Shown piece after piece: positions 7,660 through 16,177 of a stretch of DNA of 22,926 bases. Both the position numbers and the translations under genes were made by a program. The notes beneath the pieces were generated by a model that was given only the letters and a program-made list of their open reading frames with translations, made no database searches and had not been told where the DNA came from. Within the stretch, counting starts at the first letter, position 1. Every line of letters begins with the position of its first letter. Origin of the DNA: CAYLNK01 sp964384675 (lineage in GTDB: Bacteria > Acidobacteriota > Thermoanaerobaculia > UBA5066); the NCBI GenBank assembly GCA_964384675.1, contig CAYLNK010000067.1, positions 1 to 22,926 on the forward strand, written 5' to 3'.

Positions 7660-8202
7660 ATGATCGAGCGTTTCACGAAACCGTACCTCGACGCCCTCTT
7701 CGAGGTCGCGGGCTCTCCCGACGCCGTGGAGGCCCTCCTGCCGGCGTTCGTCGAGTTCGAGGCGATGCTCGGCTCCTCCGAGGACCTCCGGCGCCTGATC
7801 CAGAACCCCGGGATCGATCGTGGGCGCAAGCAGAAGGTGGTCGAGGAGCTCGCCGCCCGTTGCGCCGTGGACGGCGGACTCGCGCTCCGGTTTCTCACGA
7901 CGCTCCTCCACAACCGGCGGCTCCACAAGCTTCCGCACGTCCTGGCCGCGCTCCGGGGGCGCCTCGACAAGGAGAGGAAAACCGTCGAAGCGGTCCTGCG
8001 CACCGCGGTCCCGATCGGCGAGAAGACCAGGGAGCAGATCCGGGAGCTCCTCCAGAAGACGACCCGCACGAACGTCCGCCTGAAGGCGGCGGTCGAGCCG
8101 GCGCTGATCGCCGGCTTCGTGATCCAGATCGGCAGCGAGGTGTACGACGCCTCCCTCGCCCAGCGACTCGCCAAGGCCCGCGCCGCCCTCCACGCCGTCT
8201 GA
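7660..8202 (+). CDS. atpH: ATP synthase F1 subunit delta
   Basis: Subunit delta (OSCP) joins the b stalk to the top of the alpha3beta3 head. The 180-residue product has the family features: an N-terminal helical domain beginning FTKPYLDALFEVA, then LRRLIQNPGI, and a C-terminal region with VRTAVPIGEK-like text (LRTAVPIGEKTREQI) and the end motif PALIAGFVIQIGSEVYDASL. I chose ATG 7660, which has GAGG a few bases upstream and lies 7 bases after the atpF stop. An in-frame GTG at 7600 would overlap atpF by about 50 bases and add an unconserved arginine-rich lead. Position between b and alpha supports the call. Confidence 0.93.
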   Translation: MIERFTKPYLDALFEVAGSPDAVEALLPAFVEFEAMLGSSEDLRRLIQNPGIDRGRKQKVVEELAARCAVDGGLALRFLTTLLHNRRLHKLPHVLAALRGRLDKERKTVEAVLRTAVPIGEKTREQIRELLQKTTRTNVRLKAAVEPALIAGFVIQIGSEVYDASLAQRLAKARAALHAV

Positions 8203-8208
8203 CGAACC

Positions 8209-8253
8209 CGGGGCGCCGCCCCGAGACCCGGTCCTCCGGCCGGCCGGCCGGAG
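8209..8253. repeat. Two GC-rich palindromes in the atpH-atpA gap
   Basis: The first is a hairpin, CGGGGC-gcc-GCCCCG at 8209-8223, followed directly by AGACCC. The second is a perfect 20-base palindrome, CTCCGGCCGGCCGGCCGGAG, at 8234-8253. They fill most of the 76-bp gap, in an operon whose earlier junctions overlap or are only 7 bases apart. The first resembles the palindromes inside and after atpG. No T-run follows, so terminator activity is unlikely; an RNA-stability or processing role is possible. Confidence 0.7.
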
Positions 8254-8278
8254 CGAGGAAGGAAGAGAAGAGCTCCCC

Positions 8279-9811
<1,533 letters not shown>

Positions 9812-9836
9812 CCGGGGGCGGCCCCGAGGGACTCGC

Positions 9837-10754
9837 ATGGCGAACCTGATCGACATCCGGCGCCGGATCAAGAGCGTCAAGAACACCAAGCAGATCACCA
9901 AGGCGATGAAGATGGTCGCCGCGTCGAAGCTACGCCGCGCGCAGGATCGCGTCATCGCGGCCCGCCCGTACGCGGCCACGCTCGAGGCGACGCTCGCGTC
10001 CGTCGCCGCGCGGATCCCGCCCCGCGAGGACGGCTCTCCGGCCCATCCCCTCCTCGTCACCCGCGAGGAGAAGCGCGTCGTCCTCCTGCACGTCACCGGG
10101 GACAAGGGCCTGTGCGGGGCCTTCAACACGAACGTGAACCGCGCCGCGACGCTCTTCGTGCGCGACGCGGCGGAGCGGGGGATCGTGACGCTGCAGATCC
10201 AGCCGATCGGGCGGAAGGGGAACGACTTCTTCAGGAGGCGCCCCGTCGAGCTCATCGACCCCCGCCCCGGGATCTTCGCGAAGTTCGGGTACGAGACGGC
10301 GGCGGAGATCGCTCGCGCCCAGGCCGCGCGGTTCGTGGCCGGCGAGATCGACGCGGTTTACGCGATCTACAACGAGTTCAAGAGCGCCATCAGCCAGATC
10401 GTGCGCACGAAGCGGCTCCTCCCGATCGAGCTGAGCGGAGCACCCGGGGGCGCTCCGCCCCCCGGGACCCCGGCGGGCGCCAGGGGCGACGGCAATGGCG
10501 TCGACTACCTCTACGAGCCGGGGCCCGACGTGATCCTCGGGCGGCTCCTGCCGCGCCACCTCGAGTTCCAGCTCTACCGCATCCTGCTGGAGTCGAACGC
10601 CGCGGAGAACGCGGCCCGGATGTCGGCGATGGACGGCGCCTCGAAGAACGCGGGTGAGCTGATCGATTCGCTCACCCTCACCTACAACCGCGCGCGGCAG
10701 GCGCGCATCACCAAGGAACTGATCGAGATCGTCTCGGGCGCGGCGGCGCTGTAG
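9837..10754 (+). CDS. atpG: ATP synthase F1 subunit gamma with a Gly/Pro-rich loop insertion
   Basis: Gamma is the rotating central shaft. The N-terminal helix is canonical (IRRRIKSVKNTKQITKAMKMV, residues 7-27 region), as are TGDKGLCGAFN near 88-97 and the C-terminal helix RARQARITKELIEIVSGAAAL. The 305-residue length is somewhat above many bacterial gammas. The extra length sits at about residues 201-219, a Gly/Ala/Pro-rich stretch (SGAPGGAPPPGTPAGARGD) just before the conserved DYLYEP segment. This stretch is encoded by a GC-rich palindrome at 10443-10466. In E. coli gamma the same position is a variable loop before DYLYEP, so the insertion is probably tolerated. Start is ATG 9837 with only a weak upstream GAGGG. 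Confidence 0.96.
   Translation: MANLIDIRRRIKSVKNTKQITKAMKMVAASKLRRAQDRVIAARPYAATLEATLASVAARIPPREDGSPAHPLLVTREEKRVVLLHVTGDKGLCGAFNTNVNRAATLFVRDAAERGIVTLQIQPIGRKGNDFFRRRPVELIDPRPGIFAKFGYETAAEIARAQAARFVAGEIDAVYAIYNEFKSAISQIVRTKRLLPIELSGAPGGAPPPGTPAGARGDGNGVDYLYEPGPDVILGRLLPRHLEFQLYRILLESNAAENAARMSAMDGASKNAGELIDSLTLTYNRARQARITKELIEIVSGAAAL
10443..10466. repeat. REP-like palindrome inside the atpG coding region
   Basis: CCCGGGGGCG at 10443-10452 pairs across a 3-base CTC loop with CGCCCCCCGGG at 10456-10466, with one bulged C. ACCCC follows immediately. It is in frame and encodes the APGGAPPPG part of the gamma-subunit loop. Shape and 3' flank (GACCC-like) resemble the palindromes at 8209-8223 and 10759-10785, so it may be a copy of the same element that entered a coding region. 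Confidence 0.6.
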
Positions 10755-10758
10755 ATTC

Positions 10759-10785
10759 CTGGGGAACCCGGGCCGGGTTCCCCAG
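10759..10785. repeat. Long inverted repeat just after atpG
   Basis: CTGGGGAACCCGG (10759-10771) and CCGGGTTCCCCAG (10773-10785) are perfect inverted copies around a single G, which would fold as an 11-bp stem with a 5-base loop. ACCCC follows, but no T-run, so it does not look like a complete terminator. It lies 4 bases after the atpG stop and directly before the tandem-repeat array. It could attenuate transcription or protect the 3' end of an upstream mRNA segment. Confidence 0.7.
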
Positions 10786-10793
10786 ACCCCTCC

Positions 10794-10913
10794 GCGCCCC
10801 GGAGCACACCGCGCCCCGGAGCACACCGCGCCCCGGAGCACACCGCGCCCCGGAGCACACCGCGCCCCCGGAGCACGTCGCGCCCCGGAGCACGTCGCGC
10901 CCCGGAGCACACC
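10794..10913. repeat. Tandem repeat, seven copies of a 17-bp unit, between atpG and atpD
   Basis: The unit GCGCCCCGGAGCACACC repeats head to tail at 10794, 10811, 10828, 10845, 10862, 10880 and 10897. The first four copies are identical. Copies five and six end in ACGTC rather than ACACC, and copy five has one extra C (18 bases). There are no spacers, so it is not a CRISPR array. A 17-base period shifts the reading frame in every unit, which argues against coding. The array occupies most of the 220-bp gap between atpG and atpD, in an otherwise compact operon. Confidence 0.93.
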
Positions 10914-10974
10914 GGCCGAGGGCCCGACAGGGGCACGGCACGACAGGCAGATCGCAGGAGCAAGAGGTCACCTC

Positions 10975-12420
10975 ATGGAAAACATCGGCAGAGTGGTCCA
11001 GGTCATCGGCCCGGTGGTCGACGTCGAGTTCGCGCCCGGCAAGCTCCCGACGATCCTCAACGCGGTGAGGATCCTCGACGACGAGGGGCTCTCGACGGAG
11101 AAGATCGACCTGATCACCGAGGTGGCCCAGCACATCGGCGAGAACCGGGTCCGCTGCATCTCGATGAAGCCGGCCGACGGACTCGTCCGGGGGATGAAGG
11201 CGATCGACCAGGGCGCGCCGATCTCGGTCCCGGTCGGGCCACAGACCCTCGGCCGGATCATGAACGTCATCGGCGACCCGGTCGACGGCCTGGGGCCGGT
11301 CGACACCACCGAGCGGTGGCCGATCCACCGGCACGCCCCCTCCTACGAGGAGCAGTCGACGTCGGTCGAGATGTTCGAGACCGGCATCAAGGTCATCGAC
11401 CTCCTCGAGCCGTACACCAAGGGCGGCAAGACGGGGCTCTTCGGCGGCGCGGGCGTCGGCAAGACCGTCCTCATCCAGGAGCTGATCAACAACGTGGCGA
11501 AGGCGTCGGGCGGCTACTCCGTCTTCGCCGGCGTCGGCGAGCGGACCCGCGAGGGGAACGACCTCTGGCTGGAGTTCACCGAGTCGAACGTCATCGACCC
11601 GAACGACTGGAAGAAGTCGAAGGCCGCCCTGGTCTACGGTCAGATGACCGAGCCGCCGGGCGCGCGCCTGCGCGTCGGCCTGACCGGCCTCACGGTGGCC
11701 GAGTACTTCCGTGACAAGGAAGGCAAGGACGTCCTCCTCTTCATCGACAACATCTTCCGGTTCACGCAGGCGGGCTCCGAGGTCTCGGCCCTCCTCGGCC
11801 GGATGCCGTCCGCCGTCGGCTACCAGCCCAACCTGGCCACCGAGATGGGCGAGCTGCAGGAGCGGATCACCTCGACGAAGAAAGGCTCGATCACGTCGGT
11901 GCAGGCGATCTACGTCCCCGCCGACGACCTGACCGACCCGGCGCCGGCCACGGCGTTCGCCCACCTCGACGCCACCACGGTCCTCTCCCGTCAGATCGCC
12001 GAGCTCGGCATCTACCCCGCGGTCGACCCGCTCGCCTCGACCTCGAAGATCCTTTCCCCGATGGTCGTGGGCGAGGAGCACTACGCGGTCGCCCGCGCGG
12101 TCCAGCAGGTGCTCCAGAAGTACAAGGACCTGCAGGACATCATCGCGATCCTCGGGATCGACGAGCTGTCGGAGGACGACAAGCTGATCGTCTCCCGGGC
12201 CCGGAAGATCCAGAAGTTCCTTTCCCAGCCGTTCCACGTGGCCGAGCAGTTCACCGGCATCCCGGGCAAGTTCGTGAAGATCGCCGACACGATCCGCTCG
12301 TTCAAGGAGATCGTCGAGGGGAAGCACGACCAGATCCCGGAACAGGCGTTCTACCTGCAGGGCACGATCGACGAGGTGGTGGAGAAGTACGAGCAGATGA
12401 AGAAGGCCGGCGAGGCCTGA
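10975..12420 (+). CDS. atpD: ATP synthase F1 subunit beta (catalytic)
   Basis: Beta carries the catalytic sites for ATP synthesis and hydrolysis. The 481-residue product is near-canonical. It has the N-terminal barrel (GRVVQVIGPVVDVEF), the P-loop GGAGVGKT at residues 157-164, and the catalytic glutamate region GVGERTREGNDL. Walker B is LLFIDNIFRFTQAGSEVSALLGRMPSAVGYQP (split here by conserved turns), followed by TSTKKGSITSVQA-type sequence and the ADDLTDPAPATAFAHLDATTVLSR segment. The C-terminus contains the DELSEDDKLIV motif, which is part of the DELSEED family loop that contacts gamma. ATG 10975 is preceded by AGAGGT with a 6-base gap. Only 4 bases separate its stop from atpC. A parS-like half site at 12231 is coincidental. 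Confidence 0.98.
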   Translation: MENIGRVVQVIGPVVDVEFAPGKLPTILNAVRILDDEGLSTEKIDLITEVAQHIGENRVRCISMKPADGLVRGMKAIDQGAPISVPVGPQTLGRIMNVIGDPVDGLGPVDTTERWPIHRHAPSYEEQSTSVEMFETGIKVIDLLEPYTKGGKTGLFGGAGVGKTVLIQELINNVAKASGGYSVFAGVGERTREGNDLWLEFTESNVIDPNDWKKSKAALVYGQMTEPPGARLRVGLTGLTVAEYFRDKEGKDVLLFIDNIFRFTQAGSEVSALLGRMPSAVGYQPNLATEMGELQERITSTKKGSITSVQAIYVPADDLTDPAPATAFAHLDATTVLSRQIAELGIYPAVDPLASTSKILSPMVVGEEHYAVARAVQQVLQKYKDLQDIIAILGIDELSEDDKLIVSRARKIQKFLSQPFHVAEQFTGIPGKFVKIADTIRSFKEIVEGKHDQIPEQAFYLQGTIDEVVEKYEQMKKAGEA

Positions 12421-12424
12421 TCCG

Positions 12425-12841
12425 ATGAGCGCCACGGGCGGAAAGCTCACCCTCACGGTCGTGACGCCGGAGCGCTCGGTCGTCGAGAAGACGCCCTGCG
12501 ACGAGGTGACTCTGCCGGCGGAGCAGGGCGAGATCGGGGTGCTCCCGGGCCATACCCCGCTGATCACCCTGCTCGGCACCGGAGTGGTGGCGTACCGGAG
12601 CACGGGCGGCGCTCCCGGCGCGGTCGCCGTCCGCGGGGGCTTTGCCGAGATCGCCGGTGACGTCGTCCGGGTGCTCGCGGACGACGCCGCGGGCCCGGCC
12701 GCAATCGACCCAGCCGCGGTCACGAAGCAGAAGGACGCCGCCGAGGCTCGCCGCCTCTCGGTCGTCGGGGCCGAGGAGCTCGACGCGGTCAACGCCGAGG
12801 TCGCCTTCGCCGAGGCCCGCCTCAAGGTCGTGCGCGCGTAA
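12425..12841 (+). CDS. atpC: ATP synthase F1 subunit epsilon
   Basis: Epsilon sits at the foot of the gamma shaft and can inhibit ATP hydrolysis. The 138-residue protein shows the N-terminal beta-sandwich motifs: LTVVTPERSVVE, then LPAEQGEIGVLPGHTPLIT, and VRGGFAEIAGDVVRVLAD. A C-terminal two-helix region follows with alternating Ala/Glu (AEARRLSV, ELDAVNAEVAFAEARLKV). ATG 12425 follows the atpD stop by 4 bases. It is the last gene of the operon; a strong terminator lies 170 bases downstream. Confidence 0.93.
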   Translation: MSATGGKLTLTVVTPERSVVEKTPCDEVTLPAEQGEIGVLPGHTPLITLLGTGVVAYRSTGGAPGAVAVRGGFAEIAGDVVRVLADDAAGPAAIDPAAVTKQKDAAEARRLSVVGAEELDAVNAEVAFAEARLKVVRA

Positions 12842-13010
12842 GAACACGAGATCCGTGTCCCCCCCGGGTGCCGAAGTGGCGTCGATGACGTGGCATGCCG
12901 AATGCTAGGTGGGAAGCGGAGGTTCGATGGTGCCGACCGGACCGGGTCGAGAGGCACCGCCAGCCTGACGTCCCCACCGATTCGGACGTGAACCTCCCCT
13001 CCTCCTCCCG
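12842..13010 (+). other. Structured intergenic leader to the atp terminator, possible small RNA
   Basis: No convincing gene is visible, but several inverted repeats occur. ACACG/CGTGT is at 12844-12858. GGTGCC/GGCACC is at 12929-12958 with an inner GACC/GGTC pair. ACGTCC/GGACGT is at 12968-12989. Longer-range GGAGGTTC/GAACCTCC and GGTGGG/CCCACC pairs would cross each other. The region ends in the terminator at 13011. It could be a simple 3' untranslated region or a 3'-derived small RNA. I do not recognise a known RNA family. Confidence 0.3.
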
Positions 13011-13046
13011 ACGAAGGGCCCCTCCCCGGGGCCCTTCGTCCTTTCC
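13011..13046 (+). terminator. Rho-independent terminator of the atp operon
   Basis: ACGAAGGGCCCC (13011-13022) and GGGGCCCTTCGT (13028-13039) form a perfect 12-bp stem with a 5-base loop. CCTTTCC follows. The tail is only moderately T-rich, but the stem is very stable. It separates the atp operon from the methyltransferase-bsh operon that starts about 30 bases later. Confidence 0.8.
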
Positions 13047-13063
13047 GGCGGCGCCGCGCCGCG

Positions 13064-13069
13064 TATGAT
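13064..13069 (+). promoter_or_regulatory. Candidate -10 box of a leaderless promoter for the bsh operon
   Basis: TATGAT (5 of 6 to the -10 consensus) lies exactly 8 bases before the GTG start at 13078. Transcription normally begins about 7 bases after a -10 box, so the mRNA would start at or within two bases of the GTG. No Shine-Dalgarno sequence is visible between them, which fits a leaderless message. A recognisable -35 is missing (CTTTCC at 17-base spacing). Confidence 0.5.
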
Positions 13070-13077
13070 CCCCGGCC

Positions 13078-13842
13078 GTGACGCCACCGGATCGAGACCC
13101 CTGGTACGCGAGCTGGTTCGGCGAGGAGTACCTGGCGCTCTACCCGAACCGGGACGACCGAGAGGCGGAGCTGCAGGCGATCTTCGTCAAGGAGCTGCTC
13201 TCGTCGTACGCCAAGAGGGGGCGCGTCGGCTTCCTCGACCTCGCGTGCGGGACGGGCCGCCACGCCGTCGTTCTCTTCGGGGGACGGAACCGCGTCGTCG
13301 GGCTCGACCTCTCCGCGCACCTCCTGGCGAGCGCACTGACGCGGCGTGAGCGCCCGATCCCGGGATACGTGCGAGGGGACATGCGCCACCTGCCGTTCCG
13401 CCCCGGCTCCTTCGGCGCGGTCGTCAACTTCTTCACCTCCTTCGGCTACTTCGAGCGTCCCGAGGAGGATTTCCGCGTCCTCTTCGAGGTGCGGCGGAGC
13501 CTGGCGGTCGGCGGGGCGTTCCTCTCGGACGTCTTCAACGCGCAGCGAGTGCTCTCGACCCTCGCGTCCCGAGAGGAAAAGACGATCGCGGGCGAGCGGG
13601 TCTCCATCCGGCGTCAATACGACCCGACGACCCGGATGATCGAGAAGGAGATCCAGATGGGAATGGAAGGCGACGCCCGGACGTTTCGGGAACGCGTGCG
13701 CGCCTACACCGAGGCCGAGCTGCGGGACCTGCACCGGAAGGCTGGGCTGGAGGTCATCGCGGCCTACGGCGACTTCGACGGGTCGCCGTTCGACGTCCAG
13801 AAGTCCCCGCGGCTGATCCTCCTCGCGGTGAAGTCCACCTGA
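13078..13842 (+). CDS. Class I SAM-dependent methyltransferase linked to bacillithiol genes (NmbA-like candidate)
   Basis: The 254-residue protein is a Rossmann-fold methyltransferase. It has motif I FLDLACGTGRHA near residues 54-65, an acidic end of strand 2 in VVGLDLSAHLL, and motif II/III RGDMRHLPFRPGSFGAV. A later FFTSFGYF segment follows, which in related enzymes lines the active site. It starts WYASWFGEEYLALYPNRD, which I associate with a family of small-molecule methyltransferases. Only 8 bases separate its stop from bshC, followed by bshB1 and bshA, so a bacillithiol-related substrate is likely. As I recall, an enzyme named NmbA makes N-methyl-bacillithiol in Chlorobiaceae; whether this is an orthologue is inference. 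The GTG start is supported by frame and by the -10 box 8 bases upstream. Confidence 0.8.
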   Translation: MTPPDRDPWYASWFGEEYLALYPNRDDREAELQAIFVKELLSSYAKRGRVGFLDLACGTGRHAVVLFGGRNRVVGLDLSAHLLASALTRRERPIPGYVRGDMRHLPFRPGSFGAVVNFFTSFGYFERPEEDFRVLFEVRRSLAVGGAFLSDVFNAQRVLSTLASREEKTIAGERVSIRRQYDPTTRMIEKEIQMGMEGDARTFRERVRAYTEAELRDLHRKAGLEVIAAYGDFDGSPFDVQKSPRLILLAVKST

Positions 13843-13850
13843 CGGCCGCG

Positions 13851-15410
13851 TTGAGCGAAGTCGTCTCGCTCGCCGTCCTGCCCGGAATACCCGAGCTGTC
13901 TCGCCGCTTCGTGGCGGGCGATCCGGCGGCGTCCCCCTTCTACCCGGACCGGCCCGACCTCGAGACGATCGGCGTGCGGACCCGCGAGGTCCTCGCCGCG
14001 TTCGGCGGGCGGGTCTGGAGCGATTCGGCGGCCCCGGCTCTGGCCGATGGCTCCACGGCCGCCATCCAGACCGGCCAGCAGGCGGGCCTCTTCACCGGGC
14101 CTCTGCTCACCCTCGTCAAGGCGCAGGCCACGCGCCAGCTGGCGGCGGAGCTCCGGGGGAAGGGCCTTCCGGCTGCGCCGGCGTTCTGGTGCGCTTCCGA
14201 GGACCACGACCTCGTCGAGGTCTCGCGCCTGCCGCTCCCGTCGCCGGAGGGCCCGCGGGAGTACGGTCCGGAGCCGGGACCGCTCGCGGGCAACCGGCGT
14301 CCCGTCGGCGAGCTCCCGATCGCGGTCGACGTCGCGGCGATCCTGGAAGCCGCGGCGGGCGAGGCCGGGTCTGCGGACCCGGAAGCCCTGGCGGCTCTCC
14401 GGGAGCGCGCCTCCGGCCCCACCTACCGCGCGGCCTTCACCGCGACGCTGCGCTGGCTCCTCGACGACGAAGCGTTCCCCGTCCTCGACGCGGCGCGTCG
14501 GGACGTCAAGCCGCGCCTCGTGCCGCTGGCGACGCGCCTGGTGCGGGAACGGGCCGTCGTGCGGCGCCTGCTCTCCGAGCGGGCCGCCGCTCTGGAGGGG
14601 GCGGGCTTCGCGCTCCAGGTGACGTCCGACCCGGCCGCGCTCCCCCTCTTCGCGATCGTGGACGGGGAGCGCCTGCTGCTCCGCGAGACCGGAGACCGGC
14701 TCGAGCTGAAGGGCCGCGACGGCAGGCACGACCCGGAGGAAGTGATCGCGTATTTCGAGAGCGGCGAGTGGCTCCCCTCCTTCTCGGCGCTGACGCGTCC
14801 GCTCGGCACCTCGACCCTCTATCCGGTCGCGGCGACGATCCTGGGGCCCGCCGAGCTCGCCTACTGGGCGCAGATGCTCCCGCTCTTCACCTGGGCCGGG
14901 CTCGTGCCGCCGGTGCTGGTCCCTCGCCCGATGGTGGCGCTCGTCCCGACGGCCCTTCTCCGGGTCCAGTCGAAGCTCGGTGTCTCGATGGCGAGCGTTC
15001 TCGGGGGCGCCGAGGCGGTGCTGCGCGAGAAGGGGGCCGGCCGCTCGGGGGCTCTGCTCGAGGAGCTTCAAGGGCTTCGCGAGGCCGCGAGCGGCGGGCT
15101 CCTTGCGCTCGAGACCCGGCTCGCGGCGCTCGACCCGGGTCTCGTGAAGCCCCTCCAGACCACGCGCGAGAAGGTCGACTTCGGCTTCGAGAAGCTGGGC
15201 GAGCGGGTCGCCGAGGCGGCCGGCCGGGCCGACGAGACGCTGGCCAGGCAGGTCACCCGGCTGGTCGACGGCGTCCTGCCCGGCGGGAAGCTGGCCGAAC
15301 GGATCTACCCGCCCCTTCCGTGGGTGCTGCGGTACGGGCGCGAGCGTGTGCTGGACGTGCTCGGGACCGCCCGCTGGGACGTCGGCGGCCTGCAGGTCCT
15401 CGAGATATGA
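13851..15410 (+). CDS. bshC: Bacillithiol biosynthesis cysteine-adding enzyme BshC
   Basis: BshC adds cysteine to glucosaminyl-malate, the last step of bacillithiol synthesis. The 519-residue product has the family hallmarks. TGQQAGLFTGPLLTLVKA starts near residue 74. FWCASEDHDLVEV follows at about 110-122. The mid-protein segment LTRPLGTSTLYPVAATILGP then AELAYWAQM is typical of the family, as is PPVLVPRPM. A charged coiled-coil region comes late in the protein (near 400-460), before the C-terminal LPWVLRYGRE. The start is the least certain part. I took TTG 13851, 8 bases after the methyltransferase stop, with no good ribosome site, so translation is probably coupled. It overlaps bshB1 by 4 bases (ATGA). 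Confidence 0.93.
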   Translation: MSEVVSLAVLPGIPELSRRFVAGDPAASPFYPDRPDLETIGVRTREVLAAFGGRVWSDSAAPALADGSTAAIQTGQQAGLFTGPLLTLVKAQATRQLAAELRGKGLPAAPAFWCASEDHDLVEVSRLPLPSPEGPREYGPEPGPLAGNRRPVGELPIAVDVAAILEAAAGEAGSADPEALAALRERASGPTYRAAFTATLRWLLDDEAFPVLDAARRDVKPRLVPLATRLVRERAVVRRLLSERAAALEGAGFALQVTSDPAALPLFAIVDGERLLLRETGDRLELKGRDGRHDPEEVIAYFESGEWLPSFSALTRPLGTSTLYPVAATILGPAELAYWAQMLPLFTWAGLVPPVLVPRPMVALVPTALLRVQSKLGVSMASVLGGAEAVLREKGAGRSGALLEELQGLREAASGGLLALETRLAALDPGLVKPLQTTREKVDFGFEKLGERVAEAAGRADETLARQVTRLVDGVLPGGKLAERIYPPLPWVLRYGRERVLDVLGTARWDVGGLQVLEI

Positions 15411-16135
15411 CGGTCGACGTCCTGGCGGTCGGCGCGCACCCGGACGACGTGGAGCTCGGGTGTGGCGGGACGCTGGCCGTCCTCGCCGCTCGGGGGCAGA
15501 CGTTCGCGATCCTCGACCTGACCCGCGGGGAGGCCGGCACTCGCGGCACGCCGCAGACCCGGGCGCGGGAGGCGGCCGAAGCGGCCCGCATCCTGGGGGC
15601 GGCCGAGCGGACGAACCTGGACCTCGGGGACGGGGATCTCCGGACCGACCGGGCCGCCCAGCTCGAGGTGATCGAGGTGATCCGGCGGCTCACGCCCCGG
15701 ATCGTCCTCGCGCAGCATGCCGGGGACCGCCACCCCGACCACGCGCGGGCCTCGCGGCTGGTCACCGAAGCGGCGTTCTACTCGGGCCTGCGTTCGATCC
15801 CGGGACGGGCGCACCGGCCCCAGCAGGTCCTCTACTACCCGTCGTCTTATCCCATGGAGCCGACGTTCCTGGTGGACATCTCGAGCACGTTCGAGCGGAA
15901 GCTCGCCGCCATCCGGGCGTACGCCAGCCAGTTCCACCGTCCCGGGGCGAACCTGGACGACCCCGAGACGTACATCTCCTCGCGGGGCTACTTCGATGGC
16001 ATCACGGCGCGCGCCCAGGGCTACGGACGCATCGCGAACGTCGCCTACGCCGAGGGTTTCGTCTCTCCGCTGCCGCCCTGCCTGCCCGACCCGGTGGCGG
16101 CCTTCGCCGGCTACGAGCCCGGGTTCGGCGGATGA
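15407..16135 (+). CDS. bshB1: Bacillithiol biosynthesis deacetylase BshB1
   Basis: BshB removes the acetyl group from N-acetylglucosaminyl-malate to give glucosaminyl-malate. The 242-residue protein is a LmbE/PIG-L-type zinc deacetylase. AHPDDVELGCGGTLA starts at residue 10, with the metal-binding H11, D13 and D14. A second metal motif, DRHPDHARAS, comes near residue 107. The segment FLDLTRGEAGTRGT-like (ILDLTRGEAGTRGTPQTR) is characteristic of BshB1, as is the end region YYPSSYPMEPTFLVDIS followed by SQFHRP. The ATG at 15407 overlaps the bshC stop by 4 bases. Context between bshC and bshA makes the assignment strong. Confidence 0.93.
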   Translation: MTVDVLAVGAHPDDVELGCGGTLAVLAARGQTFAILDLTRGEAGTRGTPQTRAREAAEAARILGAAERTNLDLGDGDLRTDRAAQLEVIEVIRRLTPRIVLAQHAGDRHPDHARASRLVTEAAFYSGLRSIPGRAHRPQQVLYYPSSYPMEPTFLVDISSTFERKLAAIRAYASQFHRPGANLDDPETYISSRGYFDGITARAQGYGRIANVAYAEGFVSPLPPCLPDPVAAFAGYEPGFGG

Positions 16136-16177
16136 CCTCGCGCGGCCGGCCCGCGTGAGCGCCCGGGAAAGGATCGC

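Noticed and set aside
10794..10913. CRISPR array
   Set aside because: Units are contiguous with no unique spacers, the period is only 17 bases, and there are no cas genes.
10794..10963. Cys/Gly/Arg-rich repeat peptide encoded by the minus strand of the tandem array
   Set aside because: The 17-base period changes frame at each unit, no ribosome site is visible, and the peptide is only a by-product of the repeat.
12231..12246. Second parS site in atpD (GTTCCACGTGGCCG)
   Set aside because: Only the left half matches. The right half is replaced, and the bases encode conserved beta-subunit residues.
13065..13349. ATG at 13065 as the start of the methyltransferase
   Set aside because: It is in a different frame from the conserved methyltransferase motifs, and it is part of the likely -10 box.
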